Positions 31,801-42,093 are shown, counted from the stretch's first letter. The stretch is 64,000 bases of DNA from DATAFF01 sp036257595 (GCA_036257595.1 DATAFF010000024.1:32217-96216), one strand, 5' to 3'. Translations and numbers: made by a program. Notes: generated by a model not told the origin, from the letters alone.

Positions 31801-31979
31801 TCGGCGCCGTTGTCGGGGCCCAGCCCTTTGGCGGCGAGGGGCTGTCGGGGACTGGACCCAAAGCCGGCGGTCCGCATTATCTCTATCGATTTGCCACCGA
31901 GCGGGTGGTTTCGGTGGACACCACTGCCTCGGGCGGCAATGCCGCGCTAATGTCTTTGGAAGGCGATGCCGGGCGCTAG
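28827..31979 (+). CDS. putA: Bifunctional proline dehydrogenase / L-glutamate gamma-semialdehyde dehydrogenase
   Basis: Oxidises proline to glutamate in two steps with FAD and NAD. 1050 residues, without the N-terminal ribbon-helix-helix repressor domain, so a type A (minimal) PutA that should not regulate its own gene. Proline dehydrogenase barrel about residues 190-480 (SISVKLSALHPRY, VRLVKGAYWDTEI, FATHNAHTV, YAPVGSHEDLLAYLVRRLLENGA region). Aldehyde dehydrogenase about 530-1010, with Glu in AETGGMNAM and nucleophile Cys835 in SAGQRCSAAR. GTG start at 28827. Divergent from panC (169 bp). Confidence 0.96.
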   Translation: MNQLLLPGRQAIENKLLADEAATVAELVRRAALSTDQAASVDQLARKLVQAVRKGRRQQGGIDEFMQEYSLSSEEGVVLMCLAEALLRIPDADTADKLIADKIGGRDWSRHLGQSESLFVNASAWGLMLTGRMIELGDDTKTDFASYLRRLVSRSGEPIIRQAMRQAMRIMGKQFVMGRTIAEALQVAAPLERDGYRFSYDMLGEAAMTMADADRYLASYRDALDAVAAAAGRSEAGDVFARPSISVKLSALHPRYAEKQRLRVLHELLPRVEDLAVRARSGNLGFTIDAEEADRLDLSLELFGRLATAPSLAGWDGLGLAVQAYSKRAYPAIEWLAELAAATSRRLPVRLVKGAYWDTEIKRAQDAGYDGYPLFTRKVSTDVSYLACARLMLERRDVFYPQFATHNAHTVAAIAVLAGNDRRFEFQRLHGMGQALYGEIVGPQGMNQPCRIYAPVGSHEDLLAYLVRRLLENGANTSFVNRLADDNAPLHEIVADPVEQVKRLPSIPHQRIPLPSAIFAPRRNSRGLPLWDHLTRDRLTDAIAKLAKSDRPMAGPLVAGEAMPGMARRRVTSPYDRSVVVGEAAEANEAAVEAALVATTTAAADWDRRGGPARAALLEAASDLYEQDTDRLVGLLVREAGKTLENAMADLREAVDFLRYYAQQARAQFGGPMLLPGPTGERNQLSLAGRGVFACISPWNFPLAIFTGQVAAALAAGNAVIAKPAEQTPLIAHRAVTLLHNAGIPPEALALLPGDGGRIGRQLLADPRINGVVFTGSNETANLINRALAERRGPIIPLIAETGGMNAMIVDSSALPEQAVRDVLSSAFDSAGQRCSAARILFVQEDIADRLVPMLAGAMHELAVGNPLDYSTDVGPVIDEEARVALEAHKTRMRASYRTIADLILAPECERGTFVAPAAFELPRLDILEREVFGPILHVIRYRADRLAEVCDAINRTGYGLTLGLHTRIESTVEEVRSRVRVGNIYVNRNQIGAVVGAQPFGGEGLSGTGPKAGGPHYLYRFATERVVSVDTTASGGNAALMSLEGDAGR

Positions 31980-32066
31980 ACTGTCAAATTCTTTGCCGAT
32001 GATCTTTTCGGCGCGCTTACGCGATCTCATCTATATGCCCGTCGTCCTTTGAAGGGTGGATCGTCG

Positions 32067-32789
32067 ATGGCGGATGACAAACGCAACGTTCCCGTAGCGG
32101 GTTCGGCCGCACCGTCGAGCGACGGGGATGTCTCCAAGTTTCTGGAATCTGTTCGCAGCATGCAACCGGCCGTCGCGCGCGGCGAGGGCAGGGGACGCCT
32201 GCTCTTCGCCATGGATGCCACCATGAGCCGCCAGCCCACCTGGGACAAGGCGCTCCAGATCCAGTCGGAGATGTTCCACGAGACTGCCCGCATTGGTGGT
32301 CTCGACGTGCAGCTCGTCTATTTTCGCGGTTTTGGCGAGTGCCGCGCCTCGAAATGGGTCGGCGAGCCGGACAGCCTTGCCCGCTTCATGACATCGGTCG
32401 ATTGCCGTGGCGGCAACACCCAGATTGCCCGTGTCCTTGCCCATATTCTGAAGGAGGGCCGCAGTCGGCGGATCAATGCCGCGGTCTTCGTCGGCGACGC
32501 GATGGAGGAGCGCATCGACGATCTGTGCGCCAAGGCCGGTGAGATCGGCCTGCTCGGCGTGCCGGTCTTCACCTTTCAGGAGGGCCATGATCTCGCTGCC
32601 GAACGGGCATTCAAGGAAATTTCGCGGCTGACCCGGGGTGCCTGGTCGCGCTTCGACGCCAACTCGGCACGTCAGCTGCGCGAATTGCTGTCGGCCGTCG
32701 CGGTCTATGCCGCAGGCGGACGCCAGGCCCTCACCGACTATTCGCGCCGCTCGGGCAGTGGCGCCCTGCTGCTGGAGCAGTTGAAGTAA
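32067..32789 (+). CDS. VWA-domain protein
   Basis: 240 residues, cytosolic. A von Willebrand A fold is suggested by LLFAMDATMSRQPTWDKA (a D-x-T/S-x-S-like site), VQLVYFRGFGECRASKW, GGNTQIARVL and AAVFVGDAMEERIDDL. The protein is one base away from a J-domain gene, and the pair is probably one operon; a chaperone-linked role is inference. ATG 32067 follows GAAGGGTGG. The upstream 87 bp separate it from putA. Confidence 0.75.
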   Translation: MADDKRNVPVAGSAAPSSDGDVSKFLESVRSMQPAVARGEGRGRLLFAMDATMSRQPTWDKALQIQSEMFHETARIGGLDVQLVYFRGFGECRASKWVGEPDSLARFMTSVDCRGGNTQIARVLAHILKEGRSRRINAAVFVGDAMEERIDDLCAKAGEIGLLGVPVFTFQEGHDLAAERAFKEISRLTRGAWSRFDANSARQLRELLSAVAVYAAGGRQALTDYSRRSGSGALLLEQLK

Positions 32790-32790
32790 G

Positions 32791-33519
32791 ATGCCCTATG
32801 TCCTCGCCGTGATTGTCGGATTGGCATTGCTGGTCGCCGCCGGCAACGCCTTCACCAAGCTCAATCCGGGACAGCTGGCGCTGGTGCTGCGCCGGTCGGC
32901 GGCGACGGTGCTGCTGGGAACCTCGGGCTTCCTGGCGCTCCGCGGCTTCCTGCCGGTTGCCATCCCGCTGTTCCTCCTCGGCCTCGGCCTTCTCGGTATC
33001 CGTCCCTTCGCGTTTCAGCAGCGGACGCCGGGCCAGAAATCGCGGGTCTCGACCTCTCTGCTCGCGATGGAGCTCGATCATGATTCCGGCAACATGGATG
33101 GCCGCGTCCTCTCCGGACGGTTCGAGGGCCGCGAGCTCGGGACCATGGAGCTTCGCGAATTGCTCGATCTTCGCGAGGAGGCCCTTGGCCTGAACGATCA
33201 GAGCGCTGTCCTGCTCGATGCCTTTCTCGACCGCCGTGATCCATCCTGGCGAGAGGCCTGGTCGGCCCGCCATGGCGCCGGGCAGGGGGATGGCGCCAAT
33301 CGCTCGTCCAACGGCAGCGGTCGCAGCGGCCGCAATGGCCGCACGGCCATGCGCAGGGAGGAGGCACTGCAGGTGCTCGGGCTCGCCGAAGGCGCGACCG
33401 AAGAGGAGATCAGGTCAGCCCATAGGCGGATGATGAAGAACTTTCATCCCGACCATGGCGGCTCGGACTATCTCGCCGCCAAGATCAACCAGGCCAAGGA
33501 CGTCCTGCTCGGCGTGTGA
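32791..33519 (+). CDS. Membrane-anchored J-domain protein, Tim14/Pam18-like
   Basis: 242 residues. Two or three hydrophobic segments (about 2-17 and 37-70), a hydrophilic middle and a C-terminal J domain (about 185-242) with the HPD motif in KNFHPDHGG and the tail DYLAAKINQAKDVLLG. That tail is very close to the J domain of mitochondrial Tim14 (SPYIAAKINEAKDLL). The J domain would stimulate DnaK ATPase at the inner membrane. Alphaproteobacterial Tim14 relatives are known from Caulobacter (TimB); the substrate here is unknown. One base after the VWA gene. Confidence 0.85.
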   Translation: MPYVLAVIVGLALLVAAGNAFTKLNPGQLALVLRRSAATVLLGTSGFLALRGFLPVAIPLFLLGLGLLGIRPFAFQQRTPGQKSRVSTSLLAMELDHDSGNMDGRVLSGRFEGRELGTMELRELLDLREEALGLNDQSAVLLDAFLDRRDPSWREAWSARHGAGQGDGANRSSNGSGRSGRNGRTAMRREEALQVLGLAEGATEEEIRSAHRRMMKNFHPDHGGSDYLAAKINQAKDVLLGV

Positions 33520-33528
33520 CTGGCTAGT

Positions 33529-35241
33529 CTAGCCGTGGGGTGCCAGCGGGAAGCACCCGACACCCTTGCGGCTCAGCCGCTTGCAGGCTTCCCGCGCCTG
33601 TGCCTCGTCGAAGCCGGAGAACCGCGCCCGGAAGATCGTGTCGTTGCCCCGGCTCACCGGCATGGTGAAGGGGATCTTGCCGCGCAGGAGATCCGCCGCG
33701 GCCGCCTTGGCGGCATCGATGCGCTCTTGCGCTGCGCTGGAGGAGGGAAATGCGCCGATCTGGATGTTCCAGCTGGCCGAATGGGCCGAAAGATCCGCCG
33801 CCGCGCCACGTGTCAGGCTTGCCGGCTCGATCGTCGGTGCCGCCGCCAGCGACGCCCTGGCCGGCTTGACCGTGGTGATCGTCTTGCCCGGTGCCGGCGC
33901 CGCCTGGCGCATCACGAACAGGCTGTCGCTCTTGCCGACCGCCACAGCGTCTTCACTGGGATCGATGGGGTTGAGGCCGGTGGTGCCGAAGTCGCCCTGC
34001 GGCGCCGATTCGGGTGGCGGCGCCTCCGCGGCCGGCGGCTCCGCTGCCGGGGCGCTTGCGAGTTCCAACAACTTGGGCGGAGTCTCGGAGGGTCGGCTCG
34101 CTGCTTCGCCCCCTTGCTGATCGGCAACCCGGGCCGACTCCTGGGCAACGGCCTCTTCGTCCTCGCCGGAATCGGCCGCCACCTCGGCCGGCACCAGCGC
34201 CATGTCCGGTTCCTCGGTCTCGGGCTTCGGCCGCGGCACAGGAACCCCAGCCAGCTGCATCCTCGCCGGTGACGGGTCGCTTGTCGCTGCGGCAACTGCG
34301 ACCGCCGCAGCCGCATTGAAGCCCGGCGGCCGGCCGGCGGCGAGCGCAATGATTTTGCCTCTGCCGGCTTTCGGGAAAGCCGTTTCCAACATCGCCGCCA
34401 TATAGCGGTTGCGGGCCCCGCCCGAGGCCCCGCCCATCACCACGCCGACCAGCCGCCTGCCGTCGCGCCCGGCCGAGGTGACAAGATTGAAGCCGGAGGC
34501 GCGGGTGTAGCCGGTCTTGATGCCGTCGACCCCCCGCATGCGGCCGAGCAGCCGGTTATGGGTGCGGACCACCCGCCCGCCAAAGGTGAAGGACGGTCGG
34601 GAGAAATAGGCGAATTCCTTCGGGAAGTCCCTTTGCAGCCGCAAGCCCAGGGTCGCCATGTCGCGCGCCGTGGTGCGCTGCTGCGCGTCGGGCAGCCCCG
34701 ATGCATTGCGGAAGGTCGTCCGAGTCATGCCGATCGAGCGGGCGGTGCGGGTCATGCGCTCGGCGAACTTGGCTTCCGAGCCGCCAAGGTTCTCGCCGAT
34801 CGTCGCCGCGACATCGTTTGCGGACTTGGTCACCAGCGCCAGGATCGCGTCCTCGACGCGGATGGTCTGACCAGGCTTCAGGCCGAGCTTGGAGGGGGCG
34901 CGCGAGGCCGCATAGGCCGAAACGGTAAAGCGCGAGTTCCTGTTGATCTTGCCGGCCTGCAGATCCTGGAACACCAGATAGAGCGTCATCATCTTGGTGA
35001 GCGAGGCAGGGTAGCGCGGCTCGTCGGGGGAGCGCTCGTAAAGCGTCTTGCCCGAATAGGCATCGATCGCCATGGCGGCGAATGCGGGTCTGTAGGCAGC
35101 CGCTGCCGACCGCTTCTTCGCCTGGGCGGGCTCGGCCATGAGACCGGCGGCCAGCACAAGGACAGGGACGGTCCCGAATGTGCGGGCAAAACGCCACGCC
35201 CCCGAGCGTCCTGAAGACGCGCACACCTTCACCAGCACCAC
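33529..35241 (-). CDS. D-alanyl-D-alanine carboxypeptidase with C-terminal SPOR domain
   Basis: 570 residues. Signal peptide (about 1-41, ending AEPAQA), S11 penicillin-binding peptidase domain with all three motifs (SLTK, SAN, KTG in DGIKTGYTRASG), a long Ala/Pro/Glu-rich linker (about 310-470) and a SPOR domain (about 490-565, WNIQIGAFPSSSAAQERI). Trims the terminal D-Ala of peptidoglycan; the SPOR domain should bring it to septal denuded glycan. Start is one of two GTGs at 35241/35238, after AGAAGGAATC. Only 9 bp separate it from the convergent J-protein gene. Confidence 0.93.
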   Translation of the reverse strand: MVLVKVCASSGRSGAWRFARTFGTVPVLVLAAGLMAEPAQAKKRSAAAAYRPAFAAMAIDAYSGKTLYERSPDEPRYPASLTKMMTLYLVFQDLQAGKINRNSRFTVSAYAASRAPSKLGLKPGQTIRVEDAILALVTKSANDVAATIGENLGGSEAKFAERMTRTARSIGMTRTTFRNASGLPDAQQRTTARDMATLGLRLQRDFPKEFAYFSRPSFTFGGRVVRTHNRLLGRMRGVDGIKTGYTRASGFNLVTSAGRDGRRLVGVVMGGASGGARNRYMAAMLETAFPKAGRGKIIALAAGRPPGFNAAAAVAVAAATSDPSPARMQLAGVPVPRPKPETEEPDMALVPAEVAADSGEDEEAVAQESARVADQQGGEAASRPSETPPKLLELASAPAAEPPAAEAPPPESAPQGDFGTTGLNPIDPSEDAVAVGKSDSLFVMRQAAPAPGKTITTVKPARASLAAAPTIEPASLTRGAAADLSAHSASWNIQIGAFPSSSAAQERIDAAKAAAADLLRGKIPFTMPVSRGNDTIFRARFSGFDEAQAREACKRLSRKGVGCFPLAPHG

Positions 35242-35596
35242 AAGATTCCTTCTGGTCCCCTCATGGCCTCGTATCCCGAGCGAGGCGCAGACGTCGCGAC
35301 CATCACCCCTGAGCGCTGGACAGTTGGTTACATCCGGTCAGCACGCAACAGACGACGGTCTTGTTTCGAAGGACAGCCTCCCGCTCTGCCCTGCAGATCA
35401 GCTTCGCAACTGATTCCTAACAAGACGTAAAAACCTTGGCCAATAAATGTCAGCCGCGCTTTCGCATTACTTCTTGCAATGATTCGATGACCCAAGGGGA
35501 GGTCCTTGAGCAGGAAATTCTCTTTTTTCTTCATGGCTGTGACTTCTGGGTGCGACATCGTCGCATTCCGGTCTTATTGTGCAGTGCAAAAAATGC
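35242..35596. other. Divergent regulatory region, dacC-type gene / phasin
   Basis: About 355 bp of lower-GC DNA without a supported gene. At 35551-35565 lies a dyad TGCGAC-ATC-GTCGCA, and at 35580-35588 a TGC-AGT-GCA site, both just upstream of the phasin promoter. Promoters for the carboxypeptidase gene must lie near 35250-35450, but no clear hexamers were picked out. Confidence 0.5.
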
Positions 35597-35625
35597 TTGA
35601 CGAAAATTTGTGCAACGCATTATAT
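35580..35625 (+). promoter_or_regulatory. Phasin promoter with PhaR-type TGC-N3-GCA operators
   Basis: TTGACG (35597-35602), a 17-bp spacer and TTATAT (35620-35625) form a strong housekeeping promoter. TGC-AAC-GCA at 35611-35619 lies inside the spacer and TGC-AGT-GCA at 35580-35588 lies just upstream, 31 bp apart (three helical turns). PhaR, the repressor of phasin genes in Paracoccus and Rhodobacter, binds TGC-rich sites of the form TGCRNYGCA, which both match. Repression by PhaR, relieved by polyhydroxybutyrate granules, is inferred. Confidence 0.75.
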
Positions 35626-35680
35626 CCCGTCCAGACGCGGAGGATGGTTTCCGGTCTGCCCCCAGCAGGAGATTGTGACG

Positions 35681-36031
35681 ATGATTAAGTCGTTCGAGGA
35701 CGTGCAGGACTACGGCAAGCAGGGCTTCGAGGCCTGGATGGCTTCGGCCACCGCAATGACCAAGGGCTTCCAGGCCGTGGCCGCCGAGACTGCCGAATAC
35801 TCGAAGAAGTCGTTCGAGAAGGGAACGGCAGCTCTTCAGGAGATCATGGCTGCCAAGTCGCTGGACCGGGCGTTGGCCGTTCAGCAGGGCTTTGCCAAGG
35901 AGGCCTATGAGGGCTTTGTCGGCCAGCTGAACAAGTTCGGCGAGCTCTACGCAGCGGCTGCCAAGGAAGCCTACAAGCCCTTCGAGGCGCAGATTGCGCA
36001 GTTCACCAACAAGGTTGGCGGCCCGAAGTAA
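35681..36031 (+). CDS. Phasin-family protein (PHA granule-associated)
   Basis: 116 residues, no signal or membrane segment, almost wholly amphipathic helix (KGFQAVAAETAEYSKKSFEKG, QEIMAAKSLDRALAVQQGFAKEAYEGF), the pattern of Phasin_2 proteins. Coats polyhydroxyalkanoate granules in known members. The promoter and operators upstream support the call. ATG 35681 follows AGCAGGAGATTGTGACG. Followed by a strong terminator, so monocistronic. No PHA synthase or reductase is in the window. Confidence 0.88.
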   Translation: MIKSFEDVQDYGKQGFEAWMASATAMTKGFQAVAAETAEYSKKSFEKGTAALQEIMAAKSLDRALAVQQGFAKEAYEGFVGQLNKFGELYAAAAKEAYKPFEAQIAQFTNKVGGPK

Positions 36032-36065
36032 GCGCCACGTAAGCGCCACGCAGCAACGCTTGACG

Positions 36066-36106
36066 ACGCCCGGCTGGGGTGAACCCCGGCCGGGCGTTTT
36101 GCGTTT
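36066..36106 (+). terminator. Rho-independent terminator after the phasin gene
   Basis: A 14-bp stem with one G-U pair (ACGCCCGGCTGGGG at 36066-36079 against CCCCGGCCGGGCGT at 36084-36097), loop TGAA, then TTT-GCGTTT. The most canonical terminator in the window. Confidence 0.9.
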
Positions 36107-36206
36107 CGGGAACTTCCATGATGGCGGCAGCGCCTCATGGAGCGAAATCCGTCTCCCCTCCTGAGCCGTAGCACCTATATAATCGGCTCTCGGACCGAGA
36201 ACAGGA

Positions 36207-36554
36207 ATGACGAGCGACAGACCGAGCATGGCTGGAAAGTCGGGGCGCCCGAAAGACGCCGGGCAGACGGGCGTCATCACCAGGACCGAGCCGAAGACCA
36301 AGAAGCCCAGCCTGTACAAGGTGCTGCTGCTGAATGACGACTACACGCCCATGGAGTTCGTCGTCCACGTGCTCGAGCGGTTTTTCAACAAGGGCCGAGA
36401 AGAGGCCACACGAATCATGCTCCATGTGCACCAGCGGGGCATCGGCGTCTGTGGCGTTTACACCTATGAGGTGGCGGAAACCAAGGTCACCCAGGTGATG
36501 GACTTTGCACGGCAGCACCAGCATCCGCTACAGTGCACCATGGAAAAGGAGTAG
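36207..36554 (+). CDS. clpS: ClpS adaptor for ClpA (N-end rule)
   Basis: 115 residues. Delivers N-degron substrates to ClpAP. After a flexible N-terminal 30 residues comes the ClpS core: YKVLLLNDDYTPMEFVVHVL (with the hydrophobic N-degron pocket residues), ATRIMLHVHQRGIGVCGVYTYEVAETK. ATG 36207 follows ACAGGAATG. Nine bases before clpA, the usual pair. Confidence 0.96.
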   Translation: MTSDRPSMAGKSGRPKDAGQTGVITRTEPKTKKPSLYKVLLLNDDYTPMEFVVHVLERFFNKGREEATRIMLHVHQRGIGVCGVYTYEVAETKVTQVMDFARQHQHPLQCTMEKE

Positions 36555-36563
36555 TCTCACCTC

Positions 36564-39005
<2,442 letters not shown>

Positions 39006-39006
39006 A

Positions 39007-39079
39007 TAGGCAGTAGGCAGTAGGCAGTAGGCAGTGAACACCGCTCACTGCCTATTGCCTAACGCCCTACTGCCTCGCC
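39007..39079. repeat. Heptamer hairpin element 5
   Basis: Left arm 39007-39035 is four perfect TAGGCAG units, loop AACACCGCT (39036-39044), right arm 39045-39079 (CACTGCCTATTGCCTAACGCC...). Stem of about 25 bp with a few mismatches. The clpA stop codon (TAG) lies two bases before the first unit; convergent with the gene at 39090. Confidence 0.92.
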
Positions 39080-39089
39080 AAAGAACGGA

Positions 39090-39572
39090 CTACGCGACTT
39101 CGATCGGCGGCGTCTGCGCCCTCTGCCGGTCTTCCTCGAGCATCTTCTGCAAGGCTTCTTGCTTGGACTGAGCGACCTCCTCGGCATGCTTCGCCTCGGC
39201 ATCGAGCGACTTCTTGCTCGATTCTTGGACACCCTCGATGATGTCGCTGGTCCTTGACGGGCCGGCTGAACCCTCCTCCTGCTGCACCTGTTGGGCGCCC
39301 TGAGAGATCCGGGTCTGAGAGAGCGCGTCTGCCAGCTGGTTCGTAAGATATTGAGTACGATCGCCCATAGCGCCGTTTGCTTCAATGAACGCGGCACGCT
39401 TGGCCATCGTCTCCGCGTCCTTTTTGACGACGCCTTTGACCCACGTCACGTTCGGTCCGGGCGGCAGATTGCCATGGCCGACCCCGCCCTGCGTCGGCGC
39501 CGATGACGGCTTGGCATTGTTGTCGACGGGTGTGATCGGCGTATAAACCGGCTTGCCCCCGATCTCAGTCAT
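39090..39572 (-). CDS. Hypothetical hydrophilic protein
   Basis: 160 residues, no signal or membrane segment. The N-terminal 45 are Pro/Gly/Asn-rich; from about 50 it is helical and charged, with a Gln/Glu/Lys-rich C-terminal half (EAKHAEEVAQSKQEALQKML) that could be coiled coil. I do not recognise a family. A GAGGAG site eight bases before ATG 39572 supports translation. Downstream of the phn cluster with 102 bp between, so possibly on the same transcript. Confidence 0.6.
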   Translation of the reverse strand: MTEIGGKPVYTPITPVDNNAKPSSAPTQGGVGHGNLPPGPNVTWVKGVVKKDAETMAKRAAFIEANGAMGDRTQYLTNQLADALSQTRISQGAQQVQQEEGSAGPSRTSDIIEGVQESSKKSLDAEAKHAEEVAQSKQEALQKMLEEDRQRAQTPPIEVA

Positions 39573-39674
39573 CTTCAGTTCTCCTCATTGCTTGGCATTG
39601 GTATGCAACGAGGAATCGACTATCACGCCCGCCAGGGCTCCCCTGTGCCAAACGACACAGCCTTCCGGAAAATT

Positions 39675-40232
39675 TCACGAACCCGCAGCAACCTCATGCA
39701 ACGCCGCGATGAAGCGCCGGGCGGCGTCGGCCACTGTCGCATCATTTTCAATTGTGATGACCGTCAACGCGGATGGGAGTGCCGGCGCCGCCCGCGTCAC
39801 CCGTGCCGCAACCTCCTTTTCGCTTTCGCGGCCGCGCTTCATGAGGCGCGCGGCAAGAATGGCGGCCGGCGCCGTCACCGCCAATGCCACCACGCGGGGA
39901 TAGCGGACGAGCGCTTCGGCGACGACGCTGCGCGACACATTGACCACCACCGCCTTGCCCTCAGCCAGCGCCGCCTCGATGTCCCGCGGCACGCCATAGA
40001 GCTGACCATGAGCGGCCCAGGACAGCGCGAAGCCGCCGGCTGCCTGCTGACGCGCAAAGGCCTCGCGCGTTCGTTCCTCGACCGGCTCGTGGCTGTCCGA
40101 GGCACGGGTGACATGACGGCGCGGGAACAGGAATCGCGCATCGCCGGCGAGGGCGTCGCGCGCCGCCGCGATGAGCGTGTCCTTGCCGGCACCGCTCGGT
40201 CCGATCACCAGCACCAACGTTCCAGGCTTCAT
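39675..40232 (-). CDS. phnN: Ribose 1,5-bisphosphate phosphokinase PhnN
   Basis: Makes PRPP from ribose 1,5-bisphosphate, the last step of the C-P lyase route. 185 residues, guanylate-kinase-like fold: Walker A VIGPSGAGKDTLI, then FPRRHVTRASDSHEPVE and YGVPRDIEAAL. ATG 40232 gives the family start (MKPGTLVLVIG). Ten bases after phnM; last gene of the phn cluster. Confidence 0.93.
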   Translation of the reverse strand: MKPGTLVLVIGPSGAGKDTLIAAARDALAGDARFLFPRRHVTRASDSHEPVEERTREAFARQQAAGGFALSWAAHGQLYGVPRDIEAALAEGKAVVVNVSRSVVAEALVRYPRVVALAVTAPAAILAARLMKRGRESEKEVAARVTRAAPALPSALTVITIENDATVADAARRFIAALHEVAAGS

Positions 40233-40242
40233 TGATGATGCT

Positions 40243-41382
40243 CTATAGCACCCGGCGACCCTCGCGCCACACCCGCCGAACCACCGGCAAGCCATAATCG
40301 GCATTGACCTGAACGAGATCGGCGCGCTTGCCGATTGCGATCTCGCCGCGGTCGTCGAGGCCGACCGCCGCCGCCGGCGCGCGGGTCACCGTCGCGATCG
40401 CCCTCGGCAGATCGATGCTCTCGACTGCGCCGGGCAGGGCGAATGCCGCCGCCAGCAGGCTTCCCGGCACATAGTCCGACGATAGGGCATCGAGGTGGCC
40501 ATTGGCGGCGACCTCTGCGGTCGAGATGTTGCCGGAATGCGACCCGCCGCGAACGAGGTTCGGGGCGCCCATCAGCACCTTGAGTCCCGCCCGGTGCGCC
40601 GCCGCCGCCGCTTCCGCGGTGGTCGGGAACTCGGCAATGGTGACGCCCTCGGCGCAGGCCTCCTCGACATGCATCGCCGTCGCATCGTCATGGCTGGCGA
40701 GCGTCAGGCCGAGGCGGCGGGCCAGGGCGACGATGGCGGCTCGGTTCTTCGCCGAATGGCTGTCCTTGAGCTCGAGCCGCTCGCTGATGAACAATTCGAG
40801 CTGGTCCGCCGCCAGGATCCGCCTGCCGAGATAATAATTGCGGAATTTCTCGATGGTGACGAACTGCCGCTCGCCCGGCGTGTGATCCATCACCGAGATG
40901 AGCTTGAGATTGGGATCGCGCGCTATCGCCTCGGCGACCTCGATGGTGTCGGGGCACGGGAGCTCGCAGCGCAGATGGATCAGGTGATCGGCGCGCAGGA
41001 GCCCGCGCGCCTTGGCCTCGGCCAGTGCTGCCGCCAGGCGCAGCGGGTCGGGCGCGGCGGCCCTGGTGGGCTCGAACGAACCGGCGCGCAGCGCATCGAG
41101 CACCGTGGTGATGCCGGCCGCCGCGATCAGCGCATCATGGGAGATCATCGCCGGAATGGCCGGCCATTCGACGCCCGGCCGCGGCGAGGAGTGCCCTTCG
41201 AGATTGTCGGTATGGAGCTCGACGAGACCGGGCAGCAGATAATCGCCGGAGAGATCCTCGCCCGGCACCGTCCCGGCCGCCGCTGCAATGTCGCCGATGA
41301 CGCCATCGCGGACCATGAGCGTGCCGTGCACCACACGATCGGCGAGCACAATCCGTGCATTGGTGAAAACGGTTTCGTCCAT
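40243..41382 (-). CDS. phnM: Alpha-D-ribose 1-methylphosphonate 5-triphosphate diphosphatase PhnM
   Basis: Removes pyrophosphate from the ribosyl triphosphate intermediate before C-P bond cleavage. 379 residues, amidohydrolase fold. Metal ligands and motifs: LLPGLVELHTDNLEGHSSPRPGVEWP, HLRCELPC, SVMDHTPGERQF, LASHDDATAMHVEEA and LSSDYVPGSL. Two possible starts; ATG 41382 with GGAAAGTAGA upstream is preferred over TTG 41394. One base after the DUF1045 gene. Confidence 0.94.
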   Translation of the reverse strand: MDETVFTNARIVLADRVVHGTLMVRDGVIGDIAAAAGTVPGEDLSGDYLLPGLVELHTDNLEGHSSPRPGVEWPAIPAMISHDALIAAAGITTVLDALRAGSFEPTRAAAPDPLRLAAALAEAKARGLLRADHLIHLRCELPCPDTIEVAEAIARDPNLKLISVMDHTPGERQFVTIEKFRNYYLGRRILAADQLELFISERLELKDSHSAKNRAAIVALARRLGLTLASHDDATAMHVEEACAEGVTIAEFPTTAEAAAAAHRAGLKVLMGAPNLVRGGSHSGNISTAEVAANGHLDALSSDYVPGSLLAAAFALPGAVESIDLPRAIATVTRAPAAAVGLDDRGEIAIGKRADLVQVNADYGLPVVRRVWREGRRVL

Positions 41383-41383
41383 T

Positions 41384-42091
41384 CTACTTTCCAATTTGTC
41401 GCCCGAGCAGCGAATAACGAGCGTTTATGACAAAGCTGTTGCCATCGCCGCCGCTGTCCCTGAACAGGGTGAGAGCATCGATCGGCAGCCCAATTGGGAG
41501 ATCCGCGGCGAAATAGTCGGCTGCGGCGGTTGCCAGCCGGTCCAGCGTTTCCCGTTCGGCTTGCCCGCTGAGCGTGATGTGAAAGCGGAACTCCTCCATG
41601 ACATAGGGATAACCCCATTGGCCGAGCAGAGCCTCCTGCCGGGCGCTCAAGCCCGCCGCCTGCCGCTTCGCCAGCTCGTCAGGCGACGGCGGTGCCCTGA
41701 GATGATCGAGCGCGCGGACGCAGCGCGCGGCCAGCGACGTCAGCGCCGCTTCCTGTCGCTCCGGCGTCAAGGCCAGGAAATGACCGATCCGGGTAACCCG
41801 CAAGGGTGGCATCATCAGCGGTGCGAGCGTTGCGGCGAGCGCGCCGACCGCCGCGCCGATCGTGCGATCGTCATGGCCCGGCGCGGGGTGAAAGGGCGGC
41901 TTCAAGGTAGCATGCGCCCCATAGCGCCGCGGGTCGGCGGTCAACCGGTGGAACGACGCCGCCGTGAAGCCGGTAATGGCGGGCTGCGGCACGCTCTCGT
42001 CGCTCGCCGCATCGCGCCCGAGCCAGGCGCTGAGGCGGCGGTGGAATGCGCTTTGCGGGTCGGGCGCGTAATAGACGGCATAGCGTGTCAT
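41384..42091 (-). CDS. DUF1045 protein, 2H-phosphoesterase-like, phosphonate operon
   Basis: 235 residues. Two H-x-T motifs spaced as in 2H phosphoesterases: YGAHATLKPPF near residue 58 and FRFHITLSG near 173. This family is found in C-P lyase operons of alphaproteobacteria (phosphonate metabolism protein TIGR03223). phnP, whose product opens the cyclic ribose phosphate after C-P cleavage, is missing here; a 2H fold could do the same job, but that is inference. Lies between phnL and phnM. Confidence 0.85.
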   Translation of the reverse strand: MTRYAVYYAPDPQSAFHRRLSAWLGRDAASDESVPQPAITGFTAASFHRLTADPRRYGAHATLKPPFHPAPGHDDRTIGAAVGALAATLAPLMMPPLRVTRIGHFLALTPERQEAALTSLAARCVRALDHLRAPPSPDELAKRQAAGLSARQEALLGQWGYPYVMEEFRFHITLSGQAERETLDRLATAAADYFAADLPIGLPIDALTLFRDSGGDGNSFVINARYSLLGRQIGK

Positions 42092-42093
42092 CG

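Noticed and set aside
35328..35558. 76-codon minus-strand frame in the phasin upstream region
   Set aside because: No family match, weak start context, and it overlaps the operator dyads of the phasin promoter.
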